Assembly: GCA_009741485.1 (NCBI GenBank)
Contig: CM019214.1
Location: forward strand, 26,510,327 to 26,574,326
Reading direction: 5' to 3'
Source: Malurus cyaneus samueli
Lineage: Eukaryota > Chordata > Aves > Passeriformes > Maluridae
Length of the DNA: 64,000 nucleotides
Shown here: piece after piece, positions 14,441 to 26,376 of the stretch
How positions within the stretch are numbered: position 1 is the first letter of the stretch
Layout: each line of letters starts with the position of its first letter
The notes under the pieces: model-generated
The model's input: the letters and a program-made list of their open reading frames with translations, nothing else
Told to the model about the DNA's origin: nothing
Database searches by the model: none
Position numbers and translations under genes: made by a program

Positions 14441-15163
14441 TTTCTCTTCTTTCTCTTTCTCTTCTCTTCTCTTCTCTTTCTCCTTTCTCTTCTCTTCTTT
14501 CTCTCTTCTCTCTTCTCTTCTCTTCTCTCTTCTTCTCCTTTCTCTCTTCTCTTCTTTTCTTTCTTCTTTCTCTTCTCTCTCTTCTCTTCTCTTCTCTTCT
14601 CTTCTCTTCTCTTTCTCTTCTCTCTCTCTCCCTTCTCTCTCTCTCTCCTCCTCCCTCCTCTCCTCTCCTCTCCGAACCTCTCCGAACTCTCCTCCTCTCT
14701 CTCCTCTCCTCTCCTCTCCTTCCTCTCTCTCCTCTCCTCTCCTCTCCTCTCCTCTCCTCTCCTCTCTTCCTCTCCTCTCCTCTCCTCTCCTCTCCTCTCC
14801 TCTCCGAACCTCTCCTCTTCCTCTCCTCTCCTTTCCTTCTTCCCTTCCCTTCCCTTTCCCTTCCCTTCCCTTTCCCTTCCCTTTCCCTTCCCTTCCCCCC
14901 TTCCCTTCCCCTTCCTTCCTCTTCCTTCCCTTCCCTTCCCTTCCCTTCCCTTCCCTTCCCTTCCCTTCCCTTCCCTTCCCTTCCCTTCCCTTTCCCTTTC
15001 CCTTTCCCTTTCCCTTTCCCTTCCCTTCCCTTCCCTTCCCTTCCCTTCCCCTTCCCTTCCCTTCCCTTCCCTTCCCCTTCCCTTTCCCTTCCCTTCCTTT
15101 CCCTTCCCTTCCCTTCCCTTCCCTTCCCTTCCCTTCCCTTCTTCCCTCTCCCTCTCCTTTCCT
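14441..15163 (+). repeat. 723-nt polypyrimidine microsatellite tract
   Basis: On the + strand this tract is C and T only, apart from nine purines in three GAA triplets (14674-14676, 14684-14686, 14806-14808). It has three zones. TTCTC/TCTTC-type units run to about 14640, CTCCT-type units run to about 14830 with the CCGAAC interruptions, and CTTCC/TTCCC-type units run to the end. Long mirror-like polypurine-polypyrimidine DNA is known to form triplex (H-DNA) and to stall replication. Whether it does so here is inference. The 321-codon open frame read through it (14225-15190) is low-complexity Ser/Leu/Pro/Phe and is not a gene. Tract length in the assembly may be collapsed or expanded. Confidence 0.97.
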
Positions 15164-15200
15164 ATCTTCTCATCTGCAGATTTTTCTTAATTTTAGATTA

Positions 15201-15245
15201 TTTTCTAGAAGCAAAACCATTTAGAAATGGTTTTTCTAAGAAAAA
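15201..15245. repeat. Imperfect inverted repeat (hairpin) beside the pyrimidine tract
   Basis: The left arm (15201-15222, TTTTCTAGAAGCAAAACC followed by ATTT) pairs with the right arm (15225-15245), leaving an AG loop. About 18-20 base pairs form, with one or two bulges. It lies less than 40 bp after the end of the pyrimidine tract. It could be a small palindromic element end or a chance hairpin. I see no paired flanking signature of a transposon. Confidence 0.6.
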
Positions 15246-18200
15246 GGCATCTGCAAGTGTACGTGACCAGCAGAGGTCATGGTCATTGTGGCTTTGATGA
15301 TTGCTTTCAGCATCTGCTTTATGCTGATACATAAGCTCATTTCAGAAAGAACCACTAAAAATTACATTTAGATAACACTGAAAAACACAAAAGATAGCAG
15401 GAAAAAATGGCACACCAACAAATAACAAATCTGCTCACCCCATCTTAGCTCTTAAAAATCTGAAATTAAAAACAAAGTTTGGAACTTTGAAGAGTACTGA
15501 AGTAATGAAATTCTGCTTTTGAACACCAGATTCATAACAAGCTGTTGAGATGGCATGATCTTGTTACCAGCTGATAACGAAAGTGAACTGCAATTCCTGT
15601 GCATTTAAAATGGCAGACAGGATTATTTTTTTCAAGCTATGTACATTCATCAGTGCTGAAGGATTACATATATCAGACTGTTTACACCAGCTTAGTTTTA
15701 ATGATACAGCATGACATGAAACTTTCCTCCTAAATTAAGTTTGGTGGTTGAGCTAAACTGGTTACAGATTAAATAAAAAGGTGTTCCCAATGTTAGTCTT
15801 GATCTGGAGATATTTTTTTCACTAATAATTTTCACATGTTATATGTTGTAGCTAATCAGTGCTTATTTTCCCTGAGTTTTGGTGCATTTTCTATTGATGT
15901 ATTGAACATCAGTTATTGGCATTATGCAGGGGGTGGGCAATTGCATTATTTAGAGACTGCAAGTATGAATGCAAACTACACAAACAGGATCACGATCCTT
16001 CTTAAACAATCAGGCAGCAAGAAAAGGAAATGGTGCCTGGGGAAAGAGCCAGACCCTGAGATTCTTCAGTCAGGCCATGCATAAAATTATCATACATGCA
16101 TGAAACTGGCAGGGACTGCAATAATCTCAGACTTGTTGCCCTGGTTCTGACAACTCCATTGTTATGAACTTAACAGTGGTGTGCTCTTCATAAAACAATT
16201 CTGCCATTCTCAAGGCTTCTTTGCACAGAAAATGAACAAATTTATTGGATTATGCCCACTGTGTATGAAAATGCAGTCTCTAGGGATTACTTTTGGTTTG
16301 CCAGAATCTGATCTATTTCCAGGACGTTTGAGGACTTTTTACCATTGGAAAACATCTAATTGTGGCAATGGGATAATTCAGGGGGAGGAAAAAAAACATA
16401 AAGTGCTAAAATTTCCACTAATTGGATTGAAAGCTGTGAGTAAATGTGCCTGGGATGGTAAAACGCATTTCATAGAATATTACATATCCAGAATCACCTA
16501 TTCTTTTTTTACATGTAGATTTGGGGCACATACAGGACAACATACCTTGGTATGCACAGCAACACTTCCTGTAACAGAAGGAACACTTCAATAGATATCA
16601 TGAGCCTTGTTTCATGTTTAAAATTTCAAGTTGCTAATGCAACTTTGCTTTATGAGTGAACTCTTCCATATCAATGCAACTTCTTACTAATTTACTATTT
16701 GGCTTCTATAATTATTCTCATAACAACAATAATGCAAAGTCCTCATACCTACAATTTTACTTCAGGAAAAGAATCATTATTCCAGTTTTACATATGAACT
16801 GGCAAACAGAGAGAAGTCTGAATGCCAAATCAGCTGCATAACTAAGCAGAATACTGTTTTCATTGCAGTTGTGCAATCCCACTGTTTTGATGAGATCAAA
16901 TGAAGATTCTAATCGACATGTAATGCAACTGTGCCCTTCCCTGAGGATACAAATTCTTAACAGGACTTTTTGGTTTGGTCCCAGCTAATTAAATTTTAGG
17001 CACTAAAGGCTGAGACAGCAATGTAAGAAAAAACATGATCCACAGCCACTAACACACAAGTCACCTGAAATCATTAAGTGTCTTCTTGACCACAAACTCC
17101 CCTGTAGCTGTATTTGTGTTCTGTAGCCACTCAGAACTATCCCAGTCTGAGCACACAGGTTCCTGCTTTCCCTCCATTCCATACTGGGATCAGTGCCTGG
17201 AAGTTCAAGCACACAGAGAAGAAAAGGAAGCCTTGGGACCCAATCCCTGATTCCAGTACTATTTCATTTGCTTTCTAATTGTTTCCAGTTCTGTTGGTTC
17301 TGTTCTGTTGAACCATTGTTCAACCAGTATTGATTCTGTTCCCAGAACCATTCATTTTTTTTTTTTTAATTGAATAGACATTGGAATAAAACAGAGAATT
17401 GTTTCCATTTTTTGGTGTCCCAACTCAGATCCCAGAAGTTAGGTCTTCTTTCCTAGAAGAAGCAAAATATGCATTTTTGACTAATTTAGAAAAAAAGGGC
17501 ATTGAATTCTGGCTTGTCACTTTCTAAAGAAGTGCTCTCACCAAAGGCTCTTGAGAGTAAAGGCCATAATTTCCTATTGCTTTAACATCAGTATCTTAGA
17601 AATCACTTTTTCAAATAATTTTTTTATAGGTGTCTACACTATAAAATGTTTGTATCCTGATTAGGCAATATAGCCTTTCCCAGTCCCTAGGTCACACTCA
17701 CAAACACTGGAAAAGGGTATGAATTTTGTCCCACCTTCACCACAGCACTTTTCAAGAGGTGTAGATAGTCCTGTGTCCAATTTTGTTTTGGGTATTTGTT
17801 TCTGTGAATCTCAGCCCTTATAAATCCTCAGTGTTTGATTCCGGGTTGTCAGTTCAGAATGACAACAAACCAATTAAAAGGCAGTGTCAGGCTGAATAAT
17901 TGGTAAGACCTTAAGTCCAAAGTACCTAGGGAAAAGGTGGGCTGTCTACCCTTAAATCTGAAGAGAGTGTGGAATAGTTGGTCAGCCTGATCTGGTTAGA
18001 GAGCTAGAGTAACTTTCAGGTAAGAAAAAGCACAGAGAGCTGAAGCTCTCCAAAAAACTGCTCCAAATCCTTGAAAAAAGATACTAGCCAGAAACAAAAT
18101 ATGCACATGAATGGTTATATTTAATTTCATGAAAGAGAGCCATTAAAAGTGTCTGTTTCATCCTGACTTTCACCCCACCATTATAGAAAAATAGGGTTGT

Positions 18201-18594
18201 ACAACATATGCTGAGCCTGGATGATAATTCTAATATTTCCCTCTTAACCCTCACAAGAATCTGTAAATATGCTTGTCTAATCTGCTTATAAAGATATCAG
18301 TAAATTGAAGCAACATAACTTTCTTGCATACTTTATTATTTTTATCTTTTCTTATTTCCAGGAATTTTTTCCTTGCAGCTAAACCTGAATCTCTTTGTAG
18401 CTGAAATTCATATCATCTTGCTCTTCTCCATGAAACCAGAATACAGATTTTATTTTTCCTTGCTTCTTGACAGAATAATATGAAACAGTTTTTACTTTCT
18501 TGGGACTAGTATGAAACTCTCCCTCAATTTTCTGTTATTTAGTCAAAACAAGACTTGCTCTGAGCCAGATTTTCTAACTCCTGGAGTAGTCTAT
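15246..18594. other. Non-coding sequence, nothing recognised
   Basis: No gene or element is supported. A 137-codon open frame on the + strand (16181-16594) is among the longest non-repetitive frames in the window. It has no domain, no splice context and no match I recognise. A T11 run lies near 17360. The region just before 18595 may belong to the old LINE described next but is too diverged to assign. Confidence 0.6.
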
Positions 18595-18965
18595 TTATTC
18601 TTCTTCATGTGCTCTAAATAAAACTGCACACATTATTCTAACTAAGGCTGGAACAAAGATGAACTGACTGAAGAACTACTTATAATTTGTTTTTTGTTGT
18701 TCATATATCTCAATATGCTTTATGCCTCTCCTGCAGCAGCATGATACAGTTGACTCATGTTAGCTCCATATTTAGGTCAAGATTCTTTCACAGAAGAAAG
18801 GAAGGCCAATTTGTTTTACAGCTGTGTCTCTGCTGTTGTTTATTCCTTCATGAGTGTAACATCTTGTCTTTGCTCTTATTGTGCCCCATTTTTCCAGACT
18901 CTTTTTCCAGTCTGTCAAAAGCAATTCCTAATCCCAGCTTCTAATTCCAGTTATTTTGTTGTTCT
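18595..18965 (-). mobile_element. Ancient L3/CR1-like LINE fragment, 3' part
   Basis: Read on the + strand, the order of phrases resembles the reverse complement of the old vertebrate L3/CR1 3' coding region. These are GTGCTCTAAATAAAACTGCA near 18609, then a CAGCAGCATGATACAGTTGA-type phrase near 18735, then CAGTCTGTCAAAAGCAATTC near 18909. In the known family these belong to the C-terminal part of the reverse-transcriptase ORF. The element is therefore on the - strand. It is heavily decayed, with many indels and stops, and is not functional. The match is made from memory of the family and not from an alignment, so the ends are approximate. Confidence 0.6.
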
Positions 18966-21900
18966 ACACTGTCTTTGAGTATAAATCTGTAAATTTGCAA
19001 GTCTTTCATTTCTATCATCTAGATATCCAAAGAAATATTAGAGGGAACTAGATCCAGAAGAAAAACATTGCATTTGATGAGACTTATTTTACTGGACTTG
19101 AAGTTACTGATGTTTATTATATAAAACTAAAAATTAGAATGATAGCTTTAACTCTAAAATTGAGGTGGCTTCAGGTGTATTGCATGCCCAAGAAAAAATG
19201 AAATCTCTGGAAGATCAGACTTCATTTGAAATTGCAGAAACGGGGGAGAATTCTGTGAGGAATTCCTGTCTAACCTTAAATTAATGGGAACCATATTAGC
19301 TGTGGCATTTTGCCAGATTTAATTATCTCAGATCAGATTGTAATTAGAATTAAAGATCCAAAACTATAGATAATACTTCTGGGAGGTGCAGACTTAAGTA
19401 TATTCAAAGATGATGTCTGCATTTTTTATGCAGAAATCACCTGAGAGAGGCTGAAAGTACAAGAAGGAAAGTGGGATGTGTGTGCACTCAGCAGGCTGAG
19501 CAGGGGGACATGCAGCTAGAAAAGAGATTCTATAAGGCAGAAATGCTCAGATCAAACAGCAAAAAGCACCAAAAGCAAAATGCACAAGAGCTGGGAACAT
19601 GCAGGCTAAAATGATGTCTGAGATTTAGAAATGGTGCAAGAACAATGAGGTATCTAACAACCTGAGGAAAATTCACAAGCCAGAGCAAGAGGAGCAGAAG
19701 CAGCAAAACACAGAGTAAAGAGGTGAGTGGGATGTGAGAGGGCAGAACACAACAAATTAAAAGCACATAGAAACCCTAAGTGGCTTTCATCTCGTCTTTC
19801 TTCAGAAGTGAATTGTATTTTCACAAAAAGAATGAATTGCATTTTCTAATCTGGATGTCTAGGAACTCTTTGCAATCAGTGGTAAGAAATATGTCTACAT
19901 AAAAATGAGGTTAAAATAACCCTGCAGCCTGGGATATGAATAAACAGGGGACAGGGCTCTGTAGAACCTTAGTAAAATCATATATATAGTAGAGAAGGCG
20001 AATAAAGAATAATTCTTGTTAATAGTTGTCAATGTCATAATTCAGAAACCAGTGCAGAAAGAGATGAGAAATATTTCTGTTTTCAACATGTAAATTCAGG
20101 AGCAGCAGAAGCAGAAAACAATTCATAAACATGTTGTACATTTTCTAGAGGGAAGGTGCAAATGATGGTCAGAGCTGTTTAATCTACAGTCCAAAGAAGA
20201 AGGTCACTGCAAGCCAGGACAAGATTCACACAGTAAATATCACTGAAAACTTGTTCATTCTTCTTGAAGTATTCATGATTTTCCCCAGTTTTAAGTGTCC
20301 TACAGTATGAGATGGAGCTTTGTTCAAATCCACTGAGGTTGTGCTGAGAATAACAGTAAAAGAAATAAACTTACAAGTGTTTAGGGATATCATCAGGAGT
20401 GGGAGGGTCCCCAGGAGCTTATTCCAACTGCTATTTGTAATTACACATTTTTCAGTTATGAAGGAAGTTACAGGATATATGTATCCCTTAATGCTTCTAC
20501 AGGCAGGAGGTGGATAAGGGTGAGGTGATGGGATACAGAGCAACTATGAGTCCAAGAGGTAAAGGCTGTAAAATGCTGTTTCTGCCTGAAGCCTTGTTTA
20601 AATTTCCCTTCTTTTAGTATCTCAAAAGGGATATGGCCATTTACAAAAATGAATACTCTTTATTTTGGCACATCTGTCAATGTTCATTTGACAGACACCT
20701 CAGTCAAGCTAGAACTACTCAGCCTGGTAGTACCACTCTGTCCGAGTTAAGGAGTATAGTGTCTGTATTCCTATAAAATCAGTCTGGAGTACCTACTAAC
20801 AAGCCAGTAAACTTCTAGGTCCACCAAGACTGTTATTGATATTACAGAAATTATCAAATTTCATTGCTTGATTTACCTTTCTACTTAATACCAATATACC
20901 TCAGGTTTTTATCATAGATGGAGGGATTTGCCTCTGTGGAGGTGAAGTTAGGCTGCTTATTTTCAAATGAAGGAAGTATCTGTTCAGTTCCAATGTATTA
21001 TTCTGGTGATTTCCTTTCTAAAACACTAAATGAGTCAAAATAAATACAAGAAAAGCAGTGGGATATTCTGCTAGGCTAATAAAATGCAATTCACTTGGAA
21101 GGAGTTGGCAGTCTGTTACTTGCCATGTCTGACTGGAGGAAGTGTAGGCAGGCAGGAGCAGAGAAAACTCAGAGATCTTTCCATTGCTCAGTAGATGGAG
21201 CCAGTAGAGTTCACACAGCATCTTCACAGAGATGAGTACACTAATAATTTTTTAATCATACATGGAAGCATTTGAAGTAGCTGCAGTACATATATATATG
21301 TTTTATACATATAAATGGTCTGGAGTGAAACCTTTAATACTGAGGTATTGAGCCAACAATGGGAGATCGGTGCAATTATTAATGCTGTTCCATCTAAAAA
21401 GGTTCATTTTATTTGTTTAGATGTTTAGCAACAGAAACACAGTCAAAGCACTTGAGTATTGGAGAATGAAAGGCAGTTAATTGTGTATTTTAAAAGTATT
21501 TTTTCAAAAAGAGATACTGTGGACTCTGCTGGACAGAATGACAGAAAATATGTTAAAGCATTAAACTGTATGAAATTTAGCATTGAATAAAGAGTGGAAA
21601 ATGGATTCAAATTAATCATAACCTAAAATGTCCTGTGATTATGGGAAATTGCCATTTGCTCAAGGGAGTCACAGCCCTCTGATATAAATCCTTGCATAAG
21701 CATATGGGAGAATCTGTGGCATGATCAGGTTTTGTGAAAAGTCACAGATCACACAGCCAAAATCTGTTTTTGCTCTGAAAACCATTATCCAATGGGGATA
21801 TATGAAGCACTCTTGGTTTTTACTGTTATTACATATCCAGAGTAGCTTAATATTCTGAAAACAATTCTTAGTCTCAAGCTAAATCAAAAATCATATAAAG

Positions 21901-22790
21901 GAGTAAAATGCACCATTTAGTGACTTCAGTTTGACACTATGTTGCTATCTTACCAATCTTGGCTAGCGTTGCAAATCAGGATCACAACACTTGTCAACAA
22001 AACCAGTGTTTAATTATCTGTTCTGTGAGAGCATTAATACCTAATTTCACTGTATATCCATTGTTTGCCAGTGAATTCAAGTGTCAGCCATGTGTTAAAT
22101 ATTAATGAGTGTCATACAATTTACTCATCTTGATTATTATAGCTTCCACTCAGCTGTGATGGAAAAATAAGGGGTTTTTGTCCTCCTGCGGGGACAGAGC
22201 CTGTAAAATGTGCTGTGCATTTTTGGTATTACACTAGAGTCTGAAACGGAAAATATTCATCAATTTGGGCAAATTTTGTACAGTTTATGATCATAAATAC
22301 TGTGACAGAAAAGTAATGATTAAATAATTACACTGTTTTGTAACTGCTCTGTTACTTTTGCAGGGTAATACCTAGACAGAAAAGAGAGCCTTTTCAGAAG
22401 ATACCCAAGGAAAGTAACCAGGTCACAAAACATGTGCTGGAACTAAGAAAAATATAGTAAGTACTGTGCTGGATCTACAGGACTTCAAAGCACATGCAAG
22501 TACTTTTTGAAGGGGTTTACATTACAGAGGATTGTTACAATTAATGGCAATAGGTCTTTCGTCAGAAAATGTCACTAACTCTGAAATTACCACCTTTATT
22601 TTGGTTAAATAGGGGAAATGCTGATGAGGGAAAAAATATCCATAAAACCAACTGAAGAGAAGTGATTTTGTTTCCTTAGAAACTGGAATAAACCATCTGA
22701 AAGTTTGTGGAACTTGCTGGGAAAAGATTGCATTATAAAAAGAGATATGTTTGCTGTAATTTCTCTAAGAAAACATCTGGACTTTCTTGT
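18966..22790. other. Non-coding sequence, nothing recognised
   Basis: This is unique AT-rich sequence. Open frames are short (at most about 105 codons, 20226-20543 on the - strand) and lack features of genes. A short TATATATA patch lies near 21290. No recognisable repeat or RNA gene was seen. Confidence 0.65.
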
Positions 22791-22840
22791 TAAATTTGAT
22801 TAGTGGTACTTGAATGCAATTCAAGTACTTCATCAAATTA
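22791..22840. repeat. Compact hairpin-forming inverted repeat
   Basis: A perfect 10-bp stem, GTACTTGAAT (22806-22815) with ATTCAAGTAC (22819-22828), closes a 3-nt loop. After a small internal loop, TAAATTTGAT (22791-22800) pairs with ATCAAATTA (22832-22840) with one bulge. The whole is about 50 nt with about 19 pairs. It is shorter than a usual microRNA precursor and the 3-nt loop is tight. A palindromic element remnant or a chance structure is as likely as an RNA gene. Confidence 0.6.
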
Positions 22841-25800
22841 TCATTGTTTGGGTTGGTGACACCAATACTAACTGTATGAGTTATGAGTGATTTTCTTTAG
22901 TAACATTTATCTTCAATACTTGGTGTTTGTCATCCTTATAATTAAAGAAAGCATCAGTGCACTGGGATAGTTGAATTAACCCTGGCACAGATATATATTC
23001 AAGTTATGCCACATGGGTGCTGTCTGGGGACTCACAATTCATCCTTCTGGACCATTAACAATATTTATTCTTGAAGATTTTCAGGCCACTCATCCACAGA
23101 CTGGCACAGAAGTGTCTTGTAATATACTGAGGGGTAGTCACTTCCTGGTGGAAAAAATGTCTGTGAAACAATGCTCAATTTCCTAATGTTCCAGGCTACA
23201 ATACCAGTGTAAAAGCTTTAATGTGGGGGAGAATGAGCTCATCTAAAGACCACACGCATTTTGCTTGCTTGCCTTCACAGAAATGAGGGATGACTTCTCC
23301 ATCCGCAGTTTCTTCAAAGCAGACTTGGAGGCAATTCCCATTCACCTCTCCCTTCCAGATGCTATTTTATGCATATTATTGCTTTTCCTCAAAACAGCAA
23401 TGCAGTCCAAAGCCTATCATAAAACTAGCAAATCATTCCAGTTCAGCGTGGCTCGTCATCATCCTGTGAGCATTTGTGTATATGAATTTATCTTTTCTTT
23501 TTGGCAGGCTCAACCCAATGAAACAGGAGTCTGAAGAGTTTATTCAAGTCATCTATGGCTTGAAATTGACTGTTAATGTCAGTTATGGGGTTACCAGATG
23601 ATACATTGGAAATGGGAGAGGCACTCTAACCTTTAAATGAAGTGGAAGGAGGTTCTCCAGGGTTGTCCCAAGCTATTCTGGCATCACAGCTCCCAGCTGT
23701 CTCAGAAGCATCAGAAACCATATGGGAAAGGCCTCACACATCCCAAACAGATCTTGCACACTTGGGTTTTATTAAATCAGTGAAAGCTACACAGAAACCA
23801 AAGCTTTTCTCTTGATAAAATAGATTTGTCATGAGCCCAAAAGATGCTGACATGTGATTGGCAGCCAAACTTTTATCTTTTCTCCACACAGCTTATAATA
23901 CCAGCCACACCATTTATTTTCTGAAAAAATCTTGTTAACCAGAGTCCTGCAGAAAAGAAATACAGTCTCTCAGCCAGAATCTGATATTTTTTTTTGCAGA
24001 TTTTTAAACAACTGGCATAGCCACCAGATTCCTTCCCAGGCCAGATACCTTTCACAGATATATAAGCTCATTGATGCTTAGGTCACATGAGCTACTTGGT
24101 TTTCACCAATCCCATTTATGTCTGGAGGCTCAGAAATAACCAGACTTCTCAAGAAGGTTACAGGTCAACAATCATGTTTGTTCTCAAGAGATATTAAATT
24201 TTTTAAGGTCTAACACTACCTTACATTTTTGAGAGTAGTATCTGGTATACCTTTGTTTTTGGATTTTACCAAACCCAATCTGCCCATGTACCAGATCAAA
24301 CCAATAGCGGAACATTCACATGATGTTCATCACCTTCAGACTGAAAACCACCAGTGCTGATTTTTCTCTTAACATTCCCTGAGCTGAAATTGTAACAAGT
24401 CTTGTAATAAACCAGCTTACCTGCAGCTGAAGCCCAATCAGTGCAGACTGAAGGTGACCATATACATCAAGTAAAAATCAGTCCTAGATGTGAAGTACAT
24501 ACCAAAATATAGAAACTGCATAAGAAGACACATAAGAATGTGTAAACACACACAAAGGAAAAAAAAATAAGATGCTTTGATATATATTTTTTCAAATAAA
24601 TATAAAGGAAAGAGGAGGATTGTTAAGCACACTGCACAAAAATAAGATTTCAATAGTTGTCAAAAGACACTGAATTTACCAGTGTTTACTAATTTTTTTT
24701 CATGAAATGAATACTTTAAATTTGCTTTTTATTTGCTCTTCATGGGCAGTTAATGCTTTTCTAGCAGCTCTCTGCCCAACAACAACTTGGCCTCCTAATC
24801 CTTCCCCAAGTAGCCACACAGGTATTCTACTTTCCATAGAAAAAGAGGCATTGCAGATATCACCTGGTATTGCTCAGTACCTTATCTTAATTAACATTTC
24901 TGAGAAGTATAGCCAAAGGCCTGGATGGTTATTTTCTATTCCTGTTATTTTCCACTTACTTTTAGATATATCTTGTGTAAATGATAAAGAAATTACCTCG
25001 TTCACTTCAGAAGGAATAGTGAAATTAGACTTATTTTTTACACAAGTCAATACTATATTTACTGTTCTGCAAAATTAAATTCTTTAGATAACATTTTTGA
25101 ATTATAAATTCCTGGCAGAAGCATTGTTATATCAAATGAATCATTACACCTGCTTAGAATACTGAAATTGAACTAAAAATTCTATGATAAAGTCATAAAT
25201 TGCAATACGTTCAAAGATAATTTTGACTTAAAACAGTCATTTTTACTTGTGTTCTATTTTTATCCTTTCACCTTCACAGTGTAACAAGAAATGTCACTTT
25301 CAAGGAATATCTTTCCATTAATGGCAAAATATTTCTGATTAGATCCTATGGCAAAACTTTTCATCTTGTGAAATGTTCAGTATATAAAGAGCGAAAACAC
25401 ATGGCTGCTTCTGAGAATTCATGGAATGAATTCAGGGTTCTATGATTCCCATTGGTTGAGGGCTAAAAAGCACTGTTTGTGTTCATTAGACATGATGCCT
25501 GCACTACTGAAAATAAAATTAATAGTATTCTTTGGCATCAATGGATATTGCAGATAGAATTATATTTGATGATAAAAATAAGTATTTCACAGAAAAATCA
25601 GGTATTAAAACATATGGTTTTGTTTCAATTATTTGCTGGAGCATAAATCAAGAAAAGCAAAAACATGGTTACTGTTTATACACAATCATAATTTCTCTGA
25701 TTTTATTTACGTACTTGTTAATAGGTAACTGATATTCAGTGTAATAATTTTGCCATTCACTTCTTCAGGCTTTACAAGGAGTCATTAGATAATCTAAGGA

Positions 25801-26183
25801 TTTGGATTCTTAGACATCATCTTAACTCATCTTTCCTGAAACTCATCACCCTGAAATCAGCTGAGACACAGCCTGGTATGCGCATATTGTGACATAGGTT
25901 TGTATTCAAGCAATCCAACCACTGTTTGACAATTTCCAGGCACTGTGTCTCAATGTTGAGACAATGTTGCTGTGGATTGACTCATGTCTCAATTCCTCAA
26001 AACCTTATATAGCCAAATAATACTGCCTGTGAGCCATTAAACAGGAAGTCTTGCCATGCTTTTCTGAGCACATGGAGTAATGAAAAAAAAAATTATTCTT
26101 TCTTCATTCTTCCCTCATCTCCCAGTAGAGGTGAAAAACAATGTGAAAGAAAGAACAAAATTATCTTTGGTGAAAGTACACTG
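22841..26183. other. Non-coding sequence, nothing recognised
   Basis: No gene or transposon is supported. The 123-codon + strand frame at 24707-25078 and the 89-codon frame at 23265-23534 have no matching splice sites or recognisable domains. The sequence is AT-rich and unique-looking. Confidence 0.65.
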
Positions 26184-26376
26184 GATCATAAAATCACAGG
26201 ATCATGGAATAGCTTGGGTTGGAAGGGACTTTAAAGATCATCCAGTTCCAACCGCCCTGCCATGGGCAGGGACACCTTCCACCAGACCAGGTTGTTCAGA
26301 GCCCCATCCAATCTGGCCTTGAACACTTCCAGGGATGAGGCAACCACAACTTCTCTGGACAACCTGTTCCAGTGAT
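26184..26376 (-). mobile_element. CR1 LINE 3' end, 5'-truncated
   Basis: This matches the familiar 3' end of avian CR1 elements in reverse complement. From left to right it shows imperfect ATCATAAAAT/ATCATGGAAT units (the reverse of the family's ATTCTATGATT-type 3' tail), then GGGTTGGAAGGGACTTTAAA, then a CCCTGCCATGGGCAGGGACA phrase, then the GGCCTTGAACACTTCCAGGG phrase, ending near CCTGTTCCAGTG. The element therefore lies on the - strand with its 3' end at 26184. Only about 190 bp of an element of several kb remain, as is usual for CR1, which is mostly 5'-truncated at insertion. It is the best-preserved LINE piece here and the strongest evidence that the host is a bird. The + strand frame 26080-26322 that crosses it is not a gene. 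Confidence 0.95.

Noticed and set aside
14225..15190. 321-codon open frame on the + strand
   Set aside because: It runs through the polypyrimidine tract. The product is only Ser/Leu/Phe/Pro repeats, as any stop-free C/T sequence would give.
16181..16594. 137-codon + strand frame
   Set aside because: No domain or flanking gene signals. The composition is compatible with chance.
26080..26322. 80-codon + strand frame
   Set aside because: Its second half is the antisense reading of the CR1 3' end, so it is not a gene.
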